The notes beneath the pieces were generated by a model, which had not been told where the DNA came from, searched no databases, and saw only the letters and a program-made list of their open reading frames with translations. This document shows positions 18,298 through 27,559 of a stretch of DNA of 64,000 nt, in pieces (the stretch's first letter is position 1; each line of letters begins with the position of its first letter). Made by a program: the position numbers and the translations under genes. This DNA comes from Litoribacterium kuwaitense (GTDB lineage Bacteria; Bacillota; Bacilli; Bacillales; DSM-28697): the NCBI RefSeq assembly GCF_011058155.1, contig NZ_JAALFC010000006.1, positions 1-64,000 of the forward strand, given 5' to 3'.

Positions 18298-19239
18298 GTG
18301 AAGACTTCTTGGAGTGTATACATCTTTGTTCTTATGGCAACGTTGTTTTGGGGCTTTAATGTGCCAGTGTTGAAAATTGTCGTCACGTCGTTTGCCCCAT
18401 TACCGATCAATGCTTTGCGGATTTTTGTAGCTGGCAGTGTTTTGTTGCTCATCTGTGCAGTAACCAAGCAGCTAAGGTGGGTATCCAAGCAGGAAATGTT
18501 TTATGTGTCCGGAGCAGGCTTCATCGGCATTATGGGCCATCATTTTTTTCTTGCACTTGGATTGTCAACGACTTCCGGTACCAATAGTGGACTTATTCTT
18601 GGACTTGTGCCGCTGGCCACAGCGATAAGCGCGGCTTTTTTTCTTAAACAGCGCTTTCACCTCATCCGCGTTTTAGGTGTGTTATTAGGGTTGCTTGGTG
18701 TATCGCTCGTCGTACTGTTTGGGAGCGGACAATTTACAGGGCTTGTTCAAGGTGATATCAGTATTTTGCTTGCTGTTGTTACCCAGGCCATTGGCTTTAT
18801 TTTTGTTTATAAAGCCAGTCAAACCGTGCCGTCTTTGCTCCTGACTGCCTATTCTATTTTAATCGGAGCGAGCGGGTTACTATTACTTGCTTTCATGACA
18901 CAACCAGCGGGCTTCACGACCTTATCATCAGGAACAGTGTCTGCGTGGGGTAGCTTTTTCATGTCCGCGATTTTTGCAACCGCGCTCGGTCAATTGATAT
19001 ATAACCAAGCAATTCCAAAACTTGGACCGGCCGAAACCGCCATCTTTACAAACCTCACGCCTTTTTTTGCTTTAATTGGTTCGGGACTCATTCTAAATGA
19101 AGTCGTTACTTGGCGTCATTGGATTGGGTTTATTGCCATTGTCGTTGGTGTTTTTCTTGGATCTGGTGCTTTTGAGTATTGGAAACATAGCAGGCGGATG
19201 AAGCATCACATGACACAATCAATATCTAAAGATACTTAA
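18298..19239 (+). CDS. EamA/DMT-family permease
   Basis: A 313-residue membrane protein with ten hydrophobic segments and two EamA repeats, the second around residues 155-300 (LGQLIYNQAIPKLGPAETA, NLTPFFALIGSGLILNE). DMT exporters move amino acids, nucleotide sugars or other metabolites; the substrate is unknown. GTG 18298 is behind AAGGACG. It ends 15 bases before the YhfI-like gene. Confidence 0.88.
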   Translation: MKTSWSVYIFVLMATLFWGFNVPVLKIVVTSFAPLPINALRIFVAGSVLLLICAVTKQLRWVSKQEMFYVSGAGFIGIMGHHFFLALGLSTTSGTNSGLILGLVPLATAISAAFFLKQRFHLIRVLGVLLGLLGVSLVVLFGSGQFTGLVQGDISILLAVVTQAIGFIFVYKASQTVPSLLLTAYSILIGASGLLLLAFMTQPAGFTTLSSGTVSAWGSFFMSAIFATALGQLIYNQAIPKLGPAETAIFTNLTPFFALIGSGLILNEVVTWRHWIGFIAIVVGVFLGSGAFEYWKHSRRMKHHMTQSISKDT

Positions 19240-19254
19240 AGGAGAGTGCTTCGT

Positions 19255-20001
19255 GTGAAAGTGACAGTATTAGGAATATGGGGAGGGTTCCCAGGAGCTG
19301 GGGGAGCGACAGCCGGTTATTTATTTGAGTACGATCACTATCGCTTGCTTGTCGATTGTGGGAGCGGCGTGTTGGCACAATTACAAAAGCATATAAAGCT
19401 AGAGACGCTTGACGCGGTCGTACTTTCTCATTCGCATCATGACCATGTGGCTGATATTGGTCCACTACATTTTTCTAGCTTAGTGCATCAGCGGATAGAG
19501 TGGCGCGATCACCCTTTAACCATATATACAGCGCCAGTGGATACTCCTTACATATCTTCACTAGTTGAAGAACCATTTACAAAAGTCGTTCATTACGATC
19601 CCGAGGACGAACTCAACATCGGCCCTTTTCAAATACGTTTTTCTAAAACAGCGCACCCCGTGTCTTGTCAAGCGATGAGAATAACAGCTGCTGGTACGGA
19701 AGTCGGTTATACTGCGGATACAAGCTGGCTAGATAAATGGCCTTTATTTTTCAAAAATGTTGATTTGTTAATTGCTGAATGCAGCTTTTATGATGGACAG
19801 GATGGGCAAAAGGCAGGACACCTAACGAGCACCGATTGTGGGCACCTTGCTGCAGAGGCCAACGTGGGGGAACTGATTTTAACTCATTTGCCACACTATG
19901 GAGATCATGAAACGTTACTAAGCGAAGCAGAAGCAGTTTTTCAAGGAAACGTTCAAATTGCTTCAACTGGACTTGTTTGGCAAAAAGAGTCCACACGATA
20001 A
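19255..20001 (+). CDS. yhfI: Metallo-beta-lactamase-fold hydrolase, YhfI-like
   Basis: A 248-residue MBL-fold protein with the metal motif LSHSHHDHVADIGPLHF, the further ligands KTAHPV and YTADTSW, and a C-terminal HLPHYGDH. This layout belongs to the YhfI/RNase Z-like branch of hydrolases; the substrate is unknown. B. subtilis yhfI sits next to lplJ, which here lies about 12 kb away. GTG 19255 is used because AAAGGAGAG is eight bases upstream; GTG 19246 overlaps that site. Confidence 0.85.
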   Translation: MKVTVLGIWGGFPGAGGATAGYLFEYDHYRLLVDCGSGVLAQLQKHIKLETLDAVVLSHSHHDHVADIGPLHFSSLVHQRIEWRDHPLTIYTAPVDTPYISSLVEEPFTKVVHYDPEDELNIGPFQIRFSKTAHPVSCQAMRITAAGTEVGYTADTSWLDKWPLFFKNVDLLIAECSFYDGQDGQKAGHLTSTDCGHLAAEANVGELILTHLPHYGDHETLLSEAEAVFQGNVQIASTGLVWQKESTR

Positions 20002-20100
20002 TGAGAACTTTGTCGAAAGGTGTAAAACCTCCCTATTATGATAGCGTTTTTTAACTTTTGAAAGGAATTTTGAAAAAAAATAGGCTTACGCCTTGCGTTT

Positions 20101-20130
20101 CTGACAAAAATGCGGTACGATGAATATGCT
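20101..20130 (+). promoter_or_regulatory. Candidate promoter of the cold-shock gene
   Basis: CTGACA (20101-20106) and TATGCT (20125-20130) are separated by 18 bases. This would give a 5' leader of about 115 bases before the csp start, as expected for cold-shock mRNAs whose leader folding controls translation. The leader ends in GAGGAGG just before the start. Confidence 0.5.
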
Positions 20131-20250
20131 TATTTTTGTACGTTGCTCGACCTGGAAGAATAACATGAGTTTTCGTCTTGATCAGTTTAACGGCAAGAAT
20201 AGGGTACTACACATGTGCGCTAAGAAAGAGCGCGCGAGGAGGATTTTAAG

Positions 20251-20451
20251 ATGGTTGAAGGTACAGTAAAATGGTTTAACGCAGAAAAAGGATTTGGCTT
20301 TATCGAAGTTGAAGGTCAAGACGATGTATTCGTACATTATTCTGCAATCAGTGGTGAAGGCTTCAAAACTTTGGAAGAAGGTCAGTCTGTTTCTTTCGAA
20401 ATCGTTGAAGGCGAGCGCGGCAAACAAGCAGCTAACGTTGAGAAAAACTAA
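20251..20451 (+). CDS. Cold-shock protein (CspB/CspD type)
   Basis: A 66-residue OB-fold nucleic-acid chaperone. RNP1 is KGFGFIEV and RNP2 is DVFVHYSAI; the N-terminus [13 protein letters not shown] and the end [12 protein letters not shown] are typical of Bacillus Csp proteins. It keeps mRNA unfolded at low temperature and during growth transitions. It stands alone between a leader and its own terminator. Which csp paralogue it is cannot be decided from this window. Confidence 0.96.
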   Translation: MVEGTVKWFNAEKGFGFIEVEGQDDVFVHYSAISGEGFKTLEEGQSVSFEIVEGERGKQAANVEKN

Positions 20452-20470
20452 TTGATACCAAATGTCCAAA

Positions 20471-20502
20471 GGCAGTCTCTCTTCGGAGAGGCTGCCTTTT
20501 TT
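20471..20502 (+). terminator. Intrinsic terminator of the cold-shock gene
   Basis: GGCAG-T-CTCTC, a TTCG tetraloop, GAGAG-G-CTGCC, then TTTTTT: a stem of eleven pairs including one G-T pair. It starts about 20 bases after the csp stop. Confidence 0.92.
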
Positions 20503-20800
20503 GGTGTTCTCTACAATATAATTGTTGAGGTTTAAGAAAAACATCCACAAACGCCAAGTCAACCTTGCTAGTGACAAAAGAGTTGTGTAAAGGGGGGAGG
20601 GGAGAGTTTGCTGATTCCCCATGACGTATTGACCTTCGTACACAAAGTGAGTTTTTACTTGGTGGGTGAAGAGTCTATCCCCCGCTTGAGTGTGCGTATG
20701 TAACGATTACAAATGACGCAGAGCTCGTGCCCGTTGCATAAAGTCGTTTGGAAAAGGTCATGAGGCAGCCTCTAACATTCTTCACACAAACCTCTTCCAG
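20503..20800. other. Intergenic region with no recognised feature
   Basis: Roughly 300 bases between the csp terminator and the end of the convergent proline dehydrogenase gene. I see no gene, RNA or strong hairpin in it. Confidence 0.4.
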
Positions 20801-21718
20801 CTATTTCTTTAAAATGCCCTTTAGTACAAATGCCACATTGGCAGGCCGCTCAGCTAAACGGCGCATATTGTAGCCAAACCAGTCCTCTCCGTAAGGTAAA
20901 TAGATACGTACTTTATAGCCTTCATTTAACAAACGCTCTTGAAGCTCAAGGCGAATTCCGTAAAGCATTTGAAATTCAAATTGCTCGCGTGGAATGTCGT
21001 GGGCTTGTTCAAGCTCTTTCGTATAAGCGATGATTTCATCATCATGCGTCGCGATGGCTGTATAATTTCCATAGAGCAAATTTTGTTTGATGATTTTTTT
21101 ATAGTTTTGATCTACATCAGCTTTATCCGGAAAAGCAACAGTCGCAGATTCTTTGTACGCACCCTTTACTAATCGTAAATATGGGTTATAGTCGTTTAAT
21201 GCTGATACATCTTCTTCTACACGATACAAATAAGCTTGCAAAACAGTACCGATATTGTCGTACTCTTGTTTGAGTGTTTTGAAGATATGCAATGTTTTAT
21301 CTAAACGAGCATAATCCTCCATATCAATCGTTACAGTGACATCATGTGCTTTGCCTGCCTGTAGTATATCCCGCATATTCTCCATCACAAGTTCATCTGA
21401 TATATCTAATCCAAGTGAAGTCAGCTTTAAAGATAATTCGGATTGTAGTTGCTCTTCGGCAATGACTTTGATCGCTTTAATACACTCTTGCGCTGACTGT
21501 TTTGCCTCCGTTTCACTATCAATAAATTCCCCTAAATGGTCAACAGTGACAACAAAACCTTGGTGGTTTAAAGCTTTTATTTTTTTCGCTGTTTCATTAA
21601 TATTTACACCTGCGACAAAGCGCGAAGCTCCGAAGCGGAAGCCGTATTTCTTCGCCGCTTTTGTAAGCGTTTTATTATTCGAGAGAAACAAAAAAAAATT
21701 ACGCATGATTTGTTCCAT
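20801..21718 (-). CDS. Proline dehydrogenase
   Basis: A monofunctional FAD-dependent enzyme of about 305 residues oxidising L-proline to pyrroline-5-carboxylate at the membrane. Seen: the barrel segments VTIDMEDY, LRLVKGAYKE (FAD contact), the TAIATHDDEII strand, FEFQMLYGIR and the C-terminal YLPYGEDWFGYNMRRLAERP with the substrate-binding arginines. B. subtilis PutB/FadM has the same length. Start at the second ATG (21718), nine bases from GGAGG; the first ATG is only three bases away. It follows rocA, whose product takes the next step. Confidence 0.93.
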   Translation of the reverse strand: MEQIMRNFFLFLSNNKTLTKAAKKYGFRFGASRFVAGVNINETAKKIKALNHQGFVVTVDHLGEFIDSETEAKQSAQECIKAIKVIAEEQLQSELSLKLTSLGLDISDELVMENMRDILQAGKAHDVTVTIDMEDYARLDKTLHIFKTLKQEYDNIGTVLQAYLYRVEEDVSALNDYNPYLRLVKGAYKESATVAFPDKADVDQNYKKIIKQNLLYGNYTAIATHDDEIIAYTKELEQAHDIPREQFEFQMLYGIRLELQERLLNEGYKVRIYLPYGEDWFGYNMRRLAERPANVAFVLKGILKK

Positions 21719-21954
21719 GTCCATTTACCTCCAGACCATCTCATAGCTGTTTTTGATCAATGCAATTTGTTTGATAGCGAGTGCTTATGTAAATATTGAA
21801 TCAATCGTAAATGACATTTTAGCTCTTGGAGTATCAGCTCAAATGATAGGACGAACATGTCCTTGGAAATCCACTTCTAATCGTGCTTTTTCCTAGAATT
21901 GGATGAGTATCTCATCTCTTCGAAGTGGGCTTATTTGTGTGTGGATAAAAGTAT

Positions 21955-22000
21955 CTCCCTCTGTTCGCGTGAGATTGAAGCAATCGGCGAATAGAGGGAG
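21955..22000 (-). terminator. Probable terminator after rocA
   Basis: CTCCCTCT (21955-21962) pairs with AGAGGGAG (21993-22000), with further TTCGC/GCGAA pairing inside. On the minus strand the T run that follows is short. It would partly separate rocA from the proline dehydrogenase gene. Confidence 0.5.
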
Positions 22001-22075
22001 CAGTAACTATTCAGTTTGGCACATTATCCGATATTTACTTTTCCATCATTTTTTATGTCAATCTTTAAAATCAGA

Positions 22076-23623
22076 TTAAAACATTTCCGAAGTTGTTTTC
22101 CCTTGCATATGGTGGATCAAGTAATCTGGTCCGCCTGCTTTAGAATCTGTTCCAGACATATTAAAACCGCCAAATGGCTGGTAGCCGACAATTGCTGCTG
22201 TACAGCCACGGTTAAAGTAAAGGTTTCCAACATGGAAATCTTCCCGCGCTTGCTCAAGGTGAGCGCGGTTATTCGTAATGACGGCTCCTGTCAAACCATA
22301 ATCGGTGTTATTCGCGATTTCTATCGCTTCCGTAAAGTCCTTTGCCTTAGTCAAACCGACGACTGGACCAAATATTTCTTCCTGCATAATTTGCGCTTGA
22401 GGATCCACGTCTGCGAAGACTGTTGGCTGAATAAACCAGCCATTGCTGTCATCACCTTCTCCACCAGTTAAAAGCTCTCCTTCTTTTTTGCCAATGTCAA
22501 TATAACTCATGATCTTATCATACGCGGCTTGGTCAATGACCGGCCCCATATCATTTGCGTCATTTTTAGGATCGCCTACGGTTAATGCTTTTGTTAACTC
22601 AATCACCCGATCCTTTACTTCGTCATATACATCCTCATGGATCACAGCTCGAGAACAGGCGGAGCATTTTTGTCCCGAGAAACCAAAAGCAGATTGTACA
22701 ATGGATTGAGCGGCCAATTCTAAATCCGCTTCACTATCCACTACGATCGTATCTTTTCCGCCCATTTCAATAATGGTTCGTTTTAACCACTTTTGCCCTT
22801 CTTGGACGACAGCCGCACGTTCAAAAATACGTGTACCTACTTCGCGGGAGCCCGTAAAGCTGACAAACCGTGTACGGGGATGGTCAACTAAATAATCGCC
22901 AACCTCTTTCCCAGACCCAGGAATAAAATTAATGACACCAGCAGGAAGACCAGCTTCTTCTAATACTTCCATAAACTTATATGCAATTACAGGTGTTGCA
23001 CTAGCTGGCTTTAACAAAACTGTATTTCCAGAAACCATAGCTGCAGCGGTTGTCCCTGCCATAATGGCGAATAGAAAATTCCAAGGTGAAATAACGACAC
23101 CGACGCCTAATGGGATATAATGAAATTGATTATGTTCAATTGGGCGACTATTTACTTTAATTCCGTCTTTCAACTCAAGAATCTGTCTTCCGTAATATTC
23201 CAAAAAGTCAATAGCCTCAGCCGTATCTCCATCCGCTTCTTTCCAAGGCTTGCCGCCTTCTTTTATTAAATGGGCAGTAAACTCATGCTTTCTACGACGA
23301 ATAATGGCGGCTGCACGAAATAGCAAATCAGCGCGGAATTGCGGGTCAGATTTCCGCCATGTTGTAAATGTTTCATCAGCGACTTGCATTGCTTTTTCAG
23401 CTAAGTCTTGATCTGCTTTGGAAACATAGCCAATGACTTCATCTTTATTTGCAGGATTTACGGAGATCAATTTTTCTTCCGTCGTAATTCTTTCGCCACC
23501 TATAATTAAAGGATAATCTTTACCAAGGTCTTGCTCTACTTTTTCTAAGGCTCTCAACATGTCTTGTCTGTTTTCATCTTTTGTAAAGTTTGTAAATGGC
23601 TCATGCGTATAAGGTACTACCAT
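22076..23623 (-). CDS. rocA: 1-pyrroline-5-carboxylate (L-glutamate gamma-semialdehyde) dehydrogenase
   Basis: A 515-residue NAD-dependent aldehyde dehydrogenase converting glutamate semialdehyde to glutamate, completing proline and arginine catabolism. Seen: the N-terminus [20 protein letters not shown] typical of RocA/PutC, the NAD-fold [13 protein letters not shown], the general-base glutamate in IIEMGGKD, and the catalytic cysteine in [15 protein letters not shown]. The frame opens 40 codons earlier, but ATG 23623 with TGAGGAGG upstream gives the family N-terminus. A cre-like site lies 40 bases upstream. Confidence 0.95.
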   Translation of the reverse strand: MVVPYTHEPFTNFTKDENRQDMLRALEKVEQDLGKDYPLIIGGERITTEEKLISVNPANKDEVIGYVSKADQDLAEKAMQVADETFTTWRKSDPQFRADLLFRAAAIIRRRKHEFTAHLIKEGGKPWKEADGDTAEAIDFLEYYGRQILELKDGIKVNSRPIEHNQFHYIPLGVGVVISPWNFLFAIMAGTTAAAMVSGNTVLLKPASATPVIAYKFMEVLEEAGLPAGVINFIPGSGKEVGDYLVDHPRTRFVSFTGSREVGTRIFERAAVVQEGQKWLKRTIIEMGGKDTIVVDSEADLELAAQSIVQSAFGFSGQKCSACSRAVIHEDVYDEVKDRVIELTKALTVGDPKNDANDMGPVIDQAAYDKIMSYIDIGKKEGELLTGGEGDDSNGWFIQPTVFADVDPQAQIMQEEIFGPVVGLTKAKDFTEAIEIANNTDYGLTGAVITNNRAHLEQAREDFHVGNLYFNRGCTAAIVGYQPFGGFNMSGTDSKAGGPDYLIHHMQGKTTSEMF

Positions 23624-23662
23624 ACTAAAAAACCTCCTCAAATGTGATCGTTCCCTTGGTCT

Positions 23663-23676
23663 GGGAAGCGTTTTCA
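23663..23676 (-). promoter_or_regulatory. Putative cre (CcpA) site upstream of rocA
   Basis: GGGAAGCGTTTTCA matches the ideal TGAAAGCGTTTTCA at 12 of 14 positions, with the right half perfect. The location just before the rocA ribosome binding site fits carbon catabolite repression of proline use. Confidence 0.55.
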
Positions 23677-23747
23677 ATTCCTGATAAGTGTTCATGTAAC
23701 CATAACTTAATGTGCGTAACAATGAATGCTTATGCTTTTTCACAGGT

Positions 23748-23867
23748 GGTCACCAGAATTAATAAATAAAACGAAACATTTGATGAACATGTAGTTTAAA
23801 AATAATAGCTTTCTAAAAATTAAATGATAAACTATTCATTATTAGTTAAATTATGGTTACCAGAATT
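23748..23867. repeat. Pair of direct repeats GGTYACCAGAATT in the rocA-adh intergenic region
   Basis: Copies at 23748-23760 and 23855-23867 differ at one position and contain the inverted GGTNACC core. They are 107 bases apart, close to ten helical turns. This may be an operator pair for a proline-responsive regulator upstream of rocA (inference). The rest of 23624-24237 is AT-rich and without a gene. Confidence 0.5.
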
Positions 23868-24237
23868 ATAAGATAGTTTCAGCTTTTTCGTCAACTCATT
23901 CTGACGACAAAATGAGCCAACAGGAACAGTCTACGCAAGCTCATAAAGCTAAATAGTCAATGACACAAAATGATATAAGAAAAATTCAGGAGCAAAAATG
24001 AACGCTAAAAACCTGTAGGAAATGATCATTGTGTTTGAACTAAATCATTTCTGCTGTGCGCAGGAGATCACTTTTAGCTGATAAATTAAGTGAAATCATT
24101 GATGATCGTAATGTTAAGGTAGTCAAAGAAATCATAGTGATGAGGATCTTTTGCAGGTTATTTTTCATAAGATTTGATGGCGTACACTCAGTTTCCAGAA
24201 ATAAACTCGTTTAAATTTAATGCGATATGGAGAAAAC

Positions 24238-24266
24238 TTGAATGAATCATCATGGCGTATTATAAT
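24238..24266 (+). promoter_or_regulatory. SigA-type promoter of the alcohol dehydrogenase gene
   Basis: TTGAAT (24238-24243), a 17-base spacer, TATAAT (24261-24266). Transcription would start near 24273, 47 bases before the gene. Confidence 0.75.
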
Positions 24267-24279
24267 AAGAATGTAAAGT

Positions 24280-24297
24280 TTGTGAAAAAGTGAGCAA
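24280..24297 (+). promoter_or_regulatory. Rex-like half-palindrome downstream of the adh promoter
   Basis: TTGTGAAAAAGTGAGCAA has a perfect left Rex half-site (TTGTGAA) and an imperfect right half. Placed just after the likely start site, it could make adh expression respond to NADH/NAD ratio. Evidence is modest. Confidence 0.35.
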
Positions 24298-24319
24298 ACA
24301 AATTGTGGGGGTGCTTTTT

Positions 24320-25342
24320 ATGAGAGCAGCAGTTGTAAATTCTACGAAAGACAAACTTGTTGAAGTAAAAGACGTGACGTTGCGCCCGTTAAATACTGGT
24401 GAGGCTCTTGTTGATATTGAGTTTTGTGGTGTCTGCCATACCGATCTCCATGTTGCCCAAGGCGATTTTGGCGAAGTGCCTGGACGTGTGCTTGGTCATG
24501 AAGGCGTAGGCATTGTAAAAGAAATTGCTGATGATGTCACTAGCTTGAAAGTTGGCGATCGCGTCAGTGTGGCGTGGTTTTTTGAAGGATGCGGGGCATG
24601 CGAATATTGTGTGACCGGTCGCGAAACGTTCTGTCGTGATGTGAAAAATGCTGGTTACAGCGTCGATGGTGCGATGGCGGAGCAATGTATCGTCGCAGCT
24701 GATTATGCCGTCAAGGTACCAGATGCCTTGGATCCACAGCAAGCAACAAGTATTACATGTGCGGGTGTGACTACTTATAAGGCGATTAAAGTCTCCAATG
24801 TCCGACCTGGTGAATGGATCGTTATTTTTGGGGCTGGTGGTCTTGGGAACTTAGCGATCCAATATGCTAAACAAGTATTTAATGCTAAAGTCATTGCTGT
24901 TGATATTAACGACGATAAATTACAGCTGGCAAAAGAAGTTGGCGCAGATGTGACTTATAACGCGAAAAAAGTCGCAAACGTCGATGAAGCCATTCAAAAA
25001 GACTTCGGTGGCGCGCATGCTGCTGTTGTGACGGCTGTATCAAAAGCGGCTTTTAACCAAGCTGTGAATGCCGTTCGTCCGACATCTAAAGTGGTTAATG
25101 TCGGTTTGCCACCTGAAAAGATGGACTTGGACATCATTAAAAGTGTCCTCGATGGAATTGAAGTCATCGGGTCCCTCGTTGGAACGCGAAAAGATTTAGA
25201 AGAAGCGTTTATGTTTGGTGCGGAAGGGAAAGTCGTTCCAGTCGTTCAACCGCGAAAACTAGAAGAAATCAATGATATCTTTCACGAAATGGAAGAAGGG
25301 ACGATTCAAGGCAGAATGGTCATTGATATGAAAATGAAATAA
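24320..25342 (+). CDS. Zinc-dependent alcohol dehydrogenase (AdhA/AdhP type)
   Basis: A 340-residue medium-chain dehydrogenase interconverting alcohols and aldehydes with NAD(H). The catalytic zinc ligands sit in CGVCHTDLH and GHEGVGIV; the structural zinc cysteines in [16 protein letters not shown]; the Rossmann motif is [15 protein letters not shown]. Residues MRAAVV form the usual N-terminus, so ATG 24320 behind GTGGGGGTG is the start; an upstream in-frame codon at 24290 lies after the inferred transcription start but lacks a ribosome binding site. It stands alone between promoter and terminator. Confidence 0.94.
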   Translation: MRAAVVNSTKDKLVEVKDVTLRPLNTGEALVDIEFCGVCHTDLHVAQGDFGEVPGRVLGHEGVGIVKEIADDVTSLKVGDRVSVAWFFEGCGACEYCVTGRETFCRDVKNAGYSVDGAMAEQCIVAADYAVKVPDALDPQQATSITCAGVTTYKAIKVSNVRPGEWIVIFGAGGLGNLAIQYAKQVFNAKVIAVDINDDKLQLAKEVGADVTYNAKKVANVDEAIQKDFGGAHAAVVTAVSKAAFNQAVNAVRPTSKVVNVGLPPEKMDLDIIKSVLDGIEVIGSLVGTRKDLEEAFMFGAEGKVVPVVQPRKLEEINDIFHEMEEGTIQGRMVIDMKMK

Positions 25343-25356
25343 GGTCTTGTCACAAG

Positions 25357-25393
25357 CGAAGGCGTTGTCGAGGAACAATTCCTTCGTTTTTTT
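25357..25393 (+). terminator. Intrinsic terminator after adh
   Basis: CGAAGG (25357-25362) pairs with CCTTCG (25381-25386), with inner TTGT/ACAA pairing, followed by seven T. Confidence 0.85.
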
Positions 25394-25555
25394 ATCGTTT
25401 CCATCTGCATACGTTTAACTATGTAAGAAAATAGTGCGCTGTCACCACTTTTTTGATGAGCAAAATATTGCTTTTGAAGTTCAATCTCTCTTTAACATTT
25501 ACATCATCATAGAAAAAATGAGTGATTTAAACAAACTGTCACAAAATATACATGT

Positions 25556-25571
25556 GAAATTGGCCAATTTC
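25556..25571. promoter_or_regulatory. Perfect 16-bp palindrome upstream of nrdDG
   Basis: GAAATTGGCCAATTTC is its own reverse complement and ends 11 bases before the first NrdR box. It could be the site of a second regulator of the anaerobic reductase; I do not recognise the protein that would bind it. Confidence 0.45.
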
Positions 25572-25582
25572 TATATAGGATA

Positions 25583-25629
25583 TAACTATATGTAGTTGTT
25601 TGGTGGATTTGTTATACTATATATAGGAT
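25583..25629 (+). promoter_or_regulatory. Tandem NrdR boxes upstream of nrdDG
   Basis: Box 1 (25583-25598, core ACTATATGTAGT) and box 2 (25614-25629, core ACTATATATAGG) both match the NrdR consensus built on CWATATATWG. Equivalent bases are 31 bp apart, three helical turns, which is the spacing known for NrdR pairs. TATACT within box 2 may be the -10 element, so binding would block RNA polymerase. Confidence 0.8.
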
Positions 25630-25681
25630 TTTATATTTGAGTTAGACCATAATAACAGTTTGGTTAGAGAGGGAGTAAATC

Positions 25682-27559
25682 ATGGCACCAAAGAACGATT
25701 TTTATGTCAGTGAAACAGATGAATTAATGACCATCTTTGATGAAATTGTCTCAAATTCAAACCAAGACCTCATGCAGGAAAATGCAAATGTCGATGGGCG
25801 CTCTCCGTGTGGACAAATGAACAAATTTGCGAGTGAAAGTGCCAAATTATATGCAAAAAAACATTTACTCAGTAACGAAGCGAACGAGGCAATGAAGGAA
25901 AACTACATTCACATACATGACCTTGATTATATGCCGACGGGAACGACGACATGTTGTCAAATCCCTTTAGGAAAGCTGTTGGAACAAGGTTTTAATACAG
26001 GGCATGGTCACATGCGTCCTCCACAAACGATCATGAGTGCGCTAGCTTTAGCGGCGATTGCTTTTCAAAGTAATCAAAATCAACAGCATGGCGGGCAAAG
26101 CTTCCAAGCGTTTGATTACGACTTAGCGCCATATGTCAAAAAAACCTTTCAAAAAAGGCTACATAAGCTTCAAGGGTACAACCTTCAGCTTTCGCAGGAC
26201 GAATTGGAGAATCTAGCATGGGAAGACACGAATACGGAGTGTTATCAAGCTTGTGAAGCTTTTATTCATAATTTAAACAGCCTGCATTCTCGAAGTGGCG
26301 GTCAAGTTCCGTTTACGTCGATTAATTACGGGACAGATACGAGCACTGAAGGGAGAATGATCGTAAGAAATTTGTTATTGGCTACACAAGCCGGTTTAGG
26401 AAATGGTGAAACGCCAATTTTTCCGATTCAGATATTCAAAATGAAAAAAGGTGTTAACTTTTTTCAAGAAGATCCGAATCACGATTTATACCAATTGGCA
26501 TTAAAAACGACTGCCAAGCGTCTGTTTCCGAATTTTAGCTTTATCGACGCGCCTTTTAATTTAGCCTATTATAAAAAAGACAACCCCGACTCAGAAGTGG
26601 CCTATATGGGATGCCGCACGCGTATTATGGCAAATCGACACGGTGAAGAAAATAGTGTAGGACGAGGGAATTTGTCTTTTACAAGTATTAATTTAGTTAA
26701 AATCGCTTTAACATCGGCAACGATTGCAGCGTTTATGCACAAATTGGACAGCTACACCGATGTCGTCATTCGCCAATTGTATGATCGGTATGTATTTCAG
26801 GCGCAAAAACTTGTGAAAAACTTCACATTTTTGCATGCTGAAGGTGTTTGGAAAGGAAGTACTGAACTACAGGCGAATGACCATTTGGAAAACGTTTTAA
26901 AGCAAGGAAGTTTAAGTGTAGGATTTATCGGACTTGCCGAATGCTTAGTTGCACTAACAGGTAAGCACCATGGTGAGTCAGATGAAGCACAAAGTTTGGG
27001 TGAGGAGATTGTCGCCTTTTTAAGGGAAAAATGTGATCAAGCGTCTGAGCAGTATGATTTAAATTATTCTTTAATCGCCACACCAGCCGAAGGATTAAGC
27101 GGAAGATTTACGAAGCAGGATCAGGCTGATTTTGGCGAAGTGAAAGGTGTAACCGATCGAGCGTACTATACAAATTCTTTCCACATCCCTGTGTATTATC
27201 CAATCTGCGCAATAGAGAAGATCAAAAAAGAAGCAGTCTATCATTCTTACACGAATGCAGGGCATATTACGTATATTGAGGTGGATGGAGATGTCAGTAA
27301 AAACATTCAAGCGTTAGATACGCTCATAAAAGCAATGGCAGAAAGCGGTGTTGGCTATGGCAGTATTAATCATCCAGTCGATCGATGTAAAAACTGTGGT
27401 TATAGCGGAATCATTGCTAACGAATGTCCTACATGTCAAACAACGGACTTTGTACACATTGAACGAATTCGCCGTATTACAGGCTATCTCGTTGGGACGA
27501 TGGATAAATGGAATACAGCTAAAACGAAGGAAGAAGATGATCGTGTGAGGCATATATGA
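25682..27559 (+). CDS. nrdD: Anaerobic ribonucleoside-triphosphate reductase
   Basis: A 625-residue class III reductase making dNTPs from NTPs without oxygen. Seen: the active-site region NVDGRSPCGQMNKF, the cysteine-rich TCCQIPLG, the C-terminal zinc site CKNCGYSG...CPTC, and the glycyl-radical loop RRITGYLVGTMDKW with the glycine near residue 603. ATG 25682 follows GAGAGGGAG. The stop overlaps nrdG, which encodes its activase. NrdR boxes upstream predict repression when dNTPs are sufficient. Confidence 0.96.
   Translation: MAPKNDFYVSETDELMTIFDEIVSNSNQDLMQENANVDGRSPCGQMNKFASESAKLYAKKHLLSNEANEAMKENYIHIHDLDYMPTGTTTCCQIPLGKLLEQGFNTGHGHMRPPQTIMSALALAAIAFQSNQNQQHGGQSFQAFDYDLAPYVKKTFQKRLHKLQGYNLQLSQDELENLAWEDTNTECYQACEAFIHNLNSLHSRSGGQVPFTSINYGTDTSTEGRMIVRNLLLATQAGLGNGETPIFPIQIFKMKKGVNFFQEDPNHDLYQLALKTTAKRLFPNFSFIDAPFNLAYYKKDNPDSEVAYMGCRTRIMANRHGEENSVGRGNLSFTSINLVKIALTSATIAAFMHKLDSYTDVVIRQLYDRYVFQAQKLVKNFTFLHAEGVWKGSTELQANDHLENVLKQGSLSVGFIGLAECLVALTGKHHGESDEAQSLGEEIVAFLREKCDQASEQYDLNYSLIATPAEGLSGRFTKQDQADFGEVKGVTDRAYYTNSFHIPVYYPICAIEKIKKEAVYHSYTNAGHITYIEVDGDVSKNIQALDTLIKAMAESGVGYGSINHPVDRCKNCGYSGIIANECPTCQTTDFVHIERIRRITGYLVGTMDKWNTAKTKEEDDRVRHI

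Noticed and set aside
20182..20643. 153-residue minus-strand frame across the cold-shock gene
   Set aside because: It is antisense to csp and its terminator and has no family resemblance; csp is unmistakable.
22076..23743. Longer rocA starting at 23743
   Set aside because: The 40-residue extension has no ribosome binding site and crosses the cre-like region; ATG 23623 gives the conserved N-terminus.
25500..25560. Fnr site near TCACAAAATATACATGTGA
   Set aside because: The half-sites point the wrong way for the TGTGA-N6-TCACA consensus and the spacing is nine.
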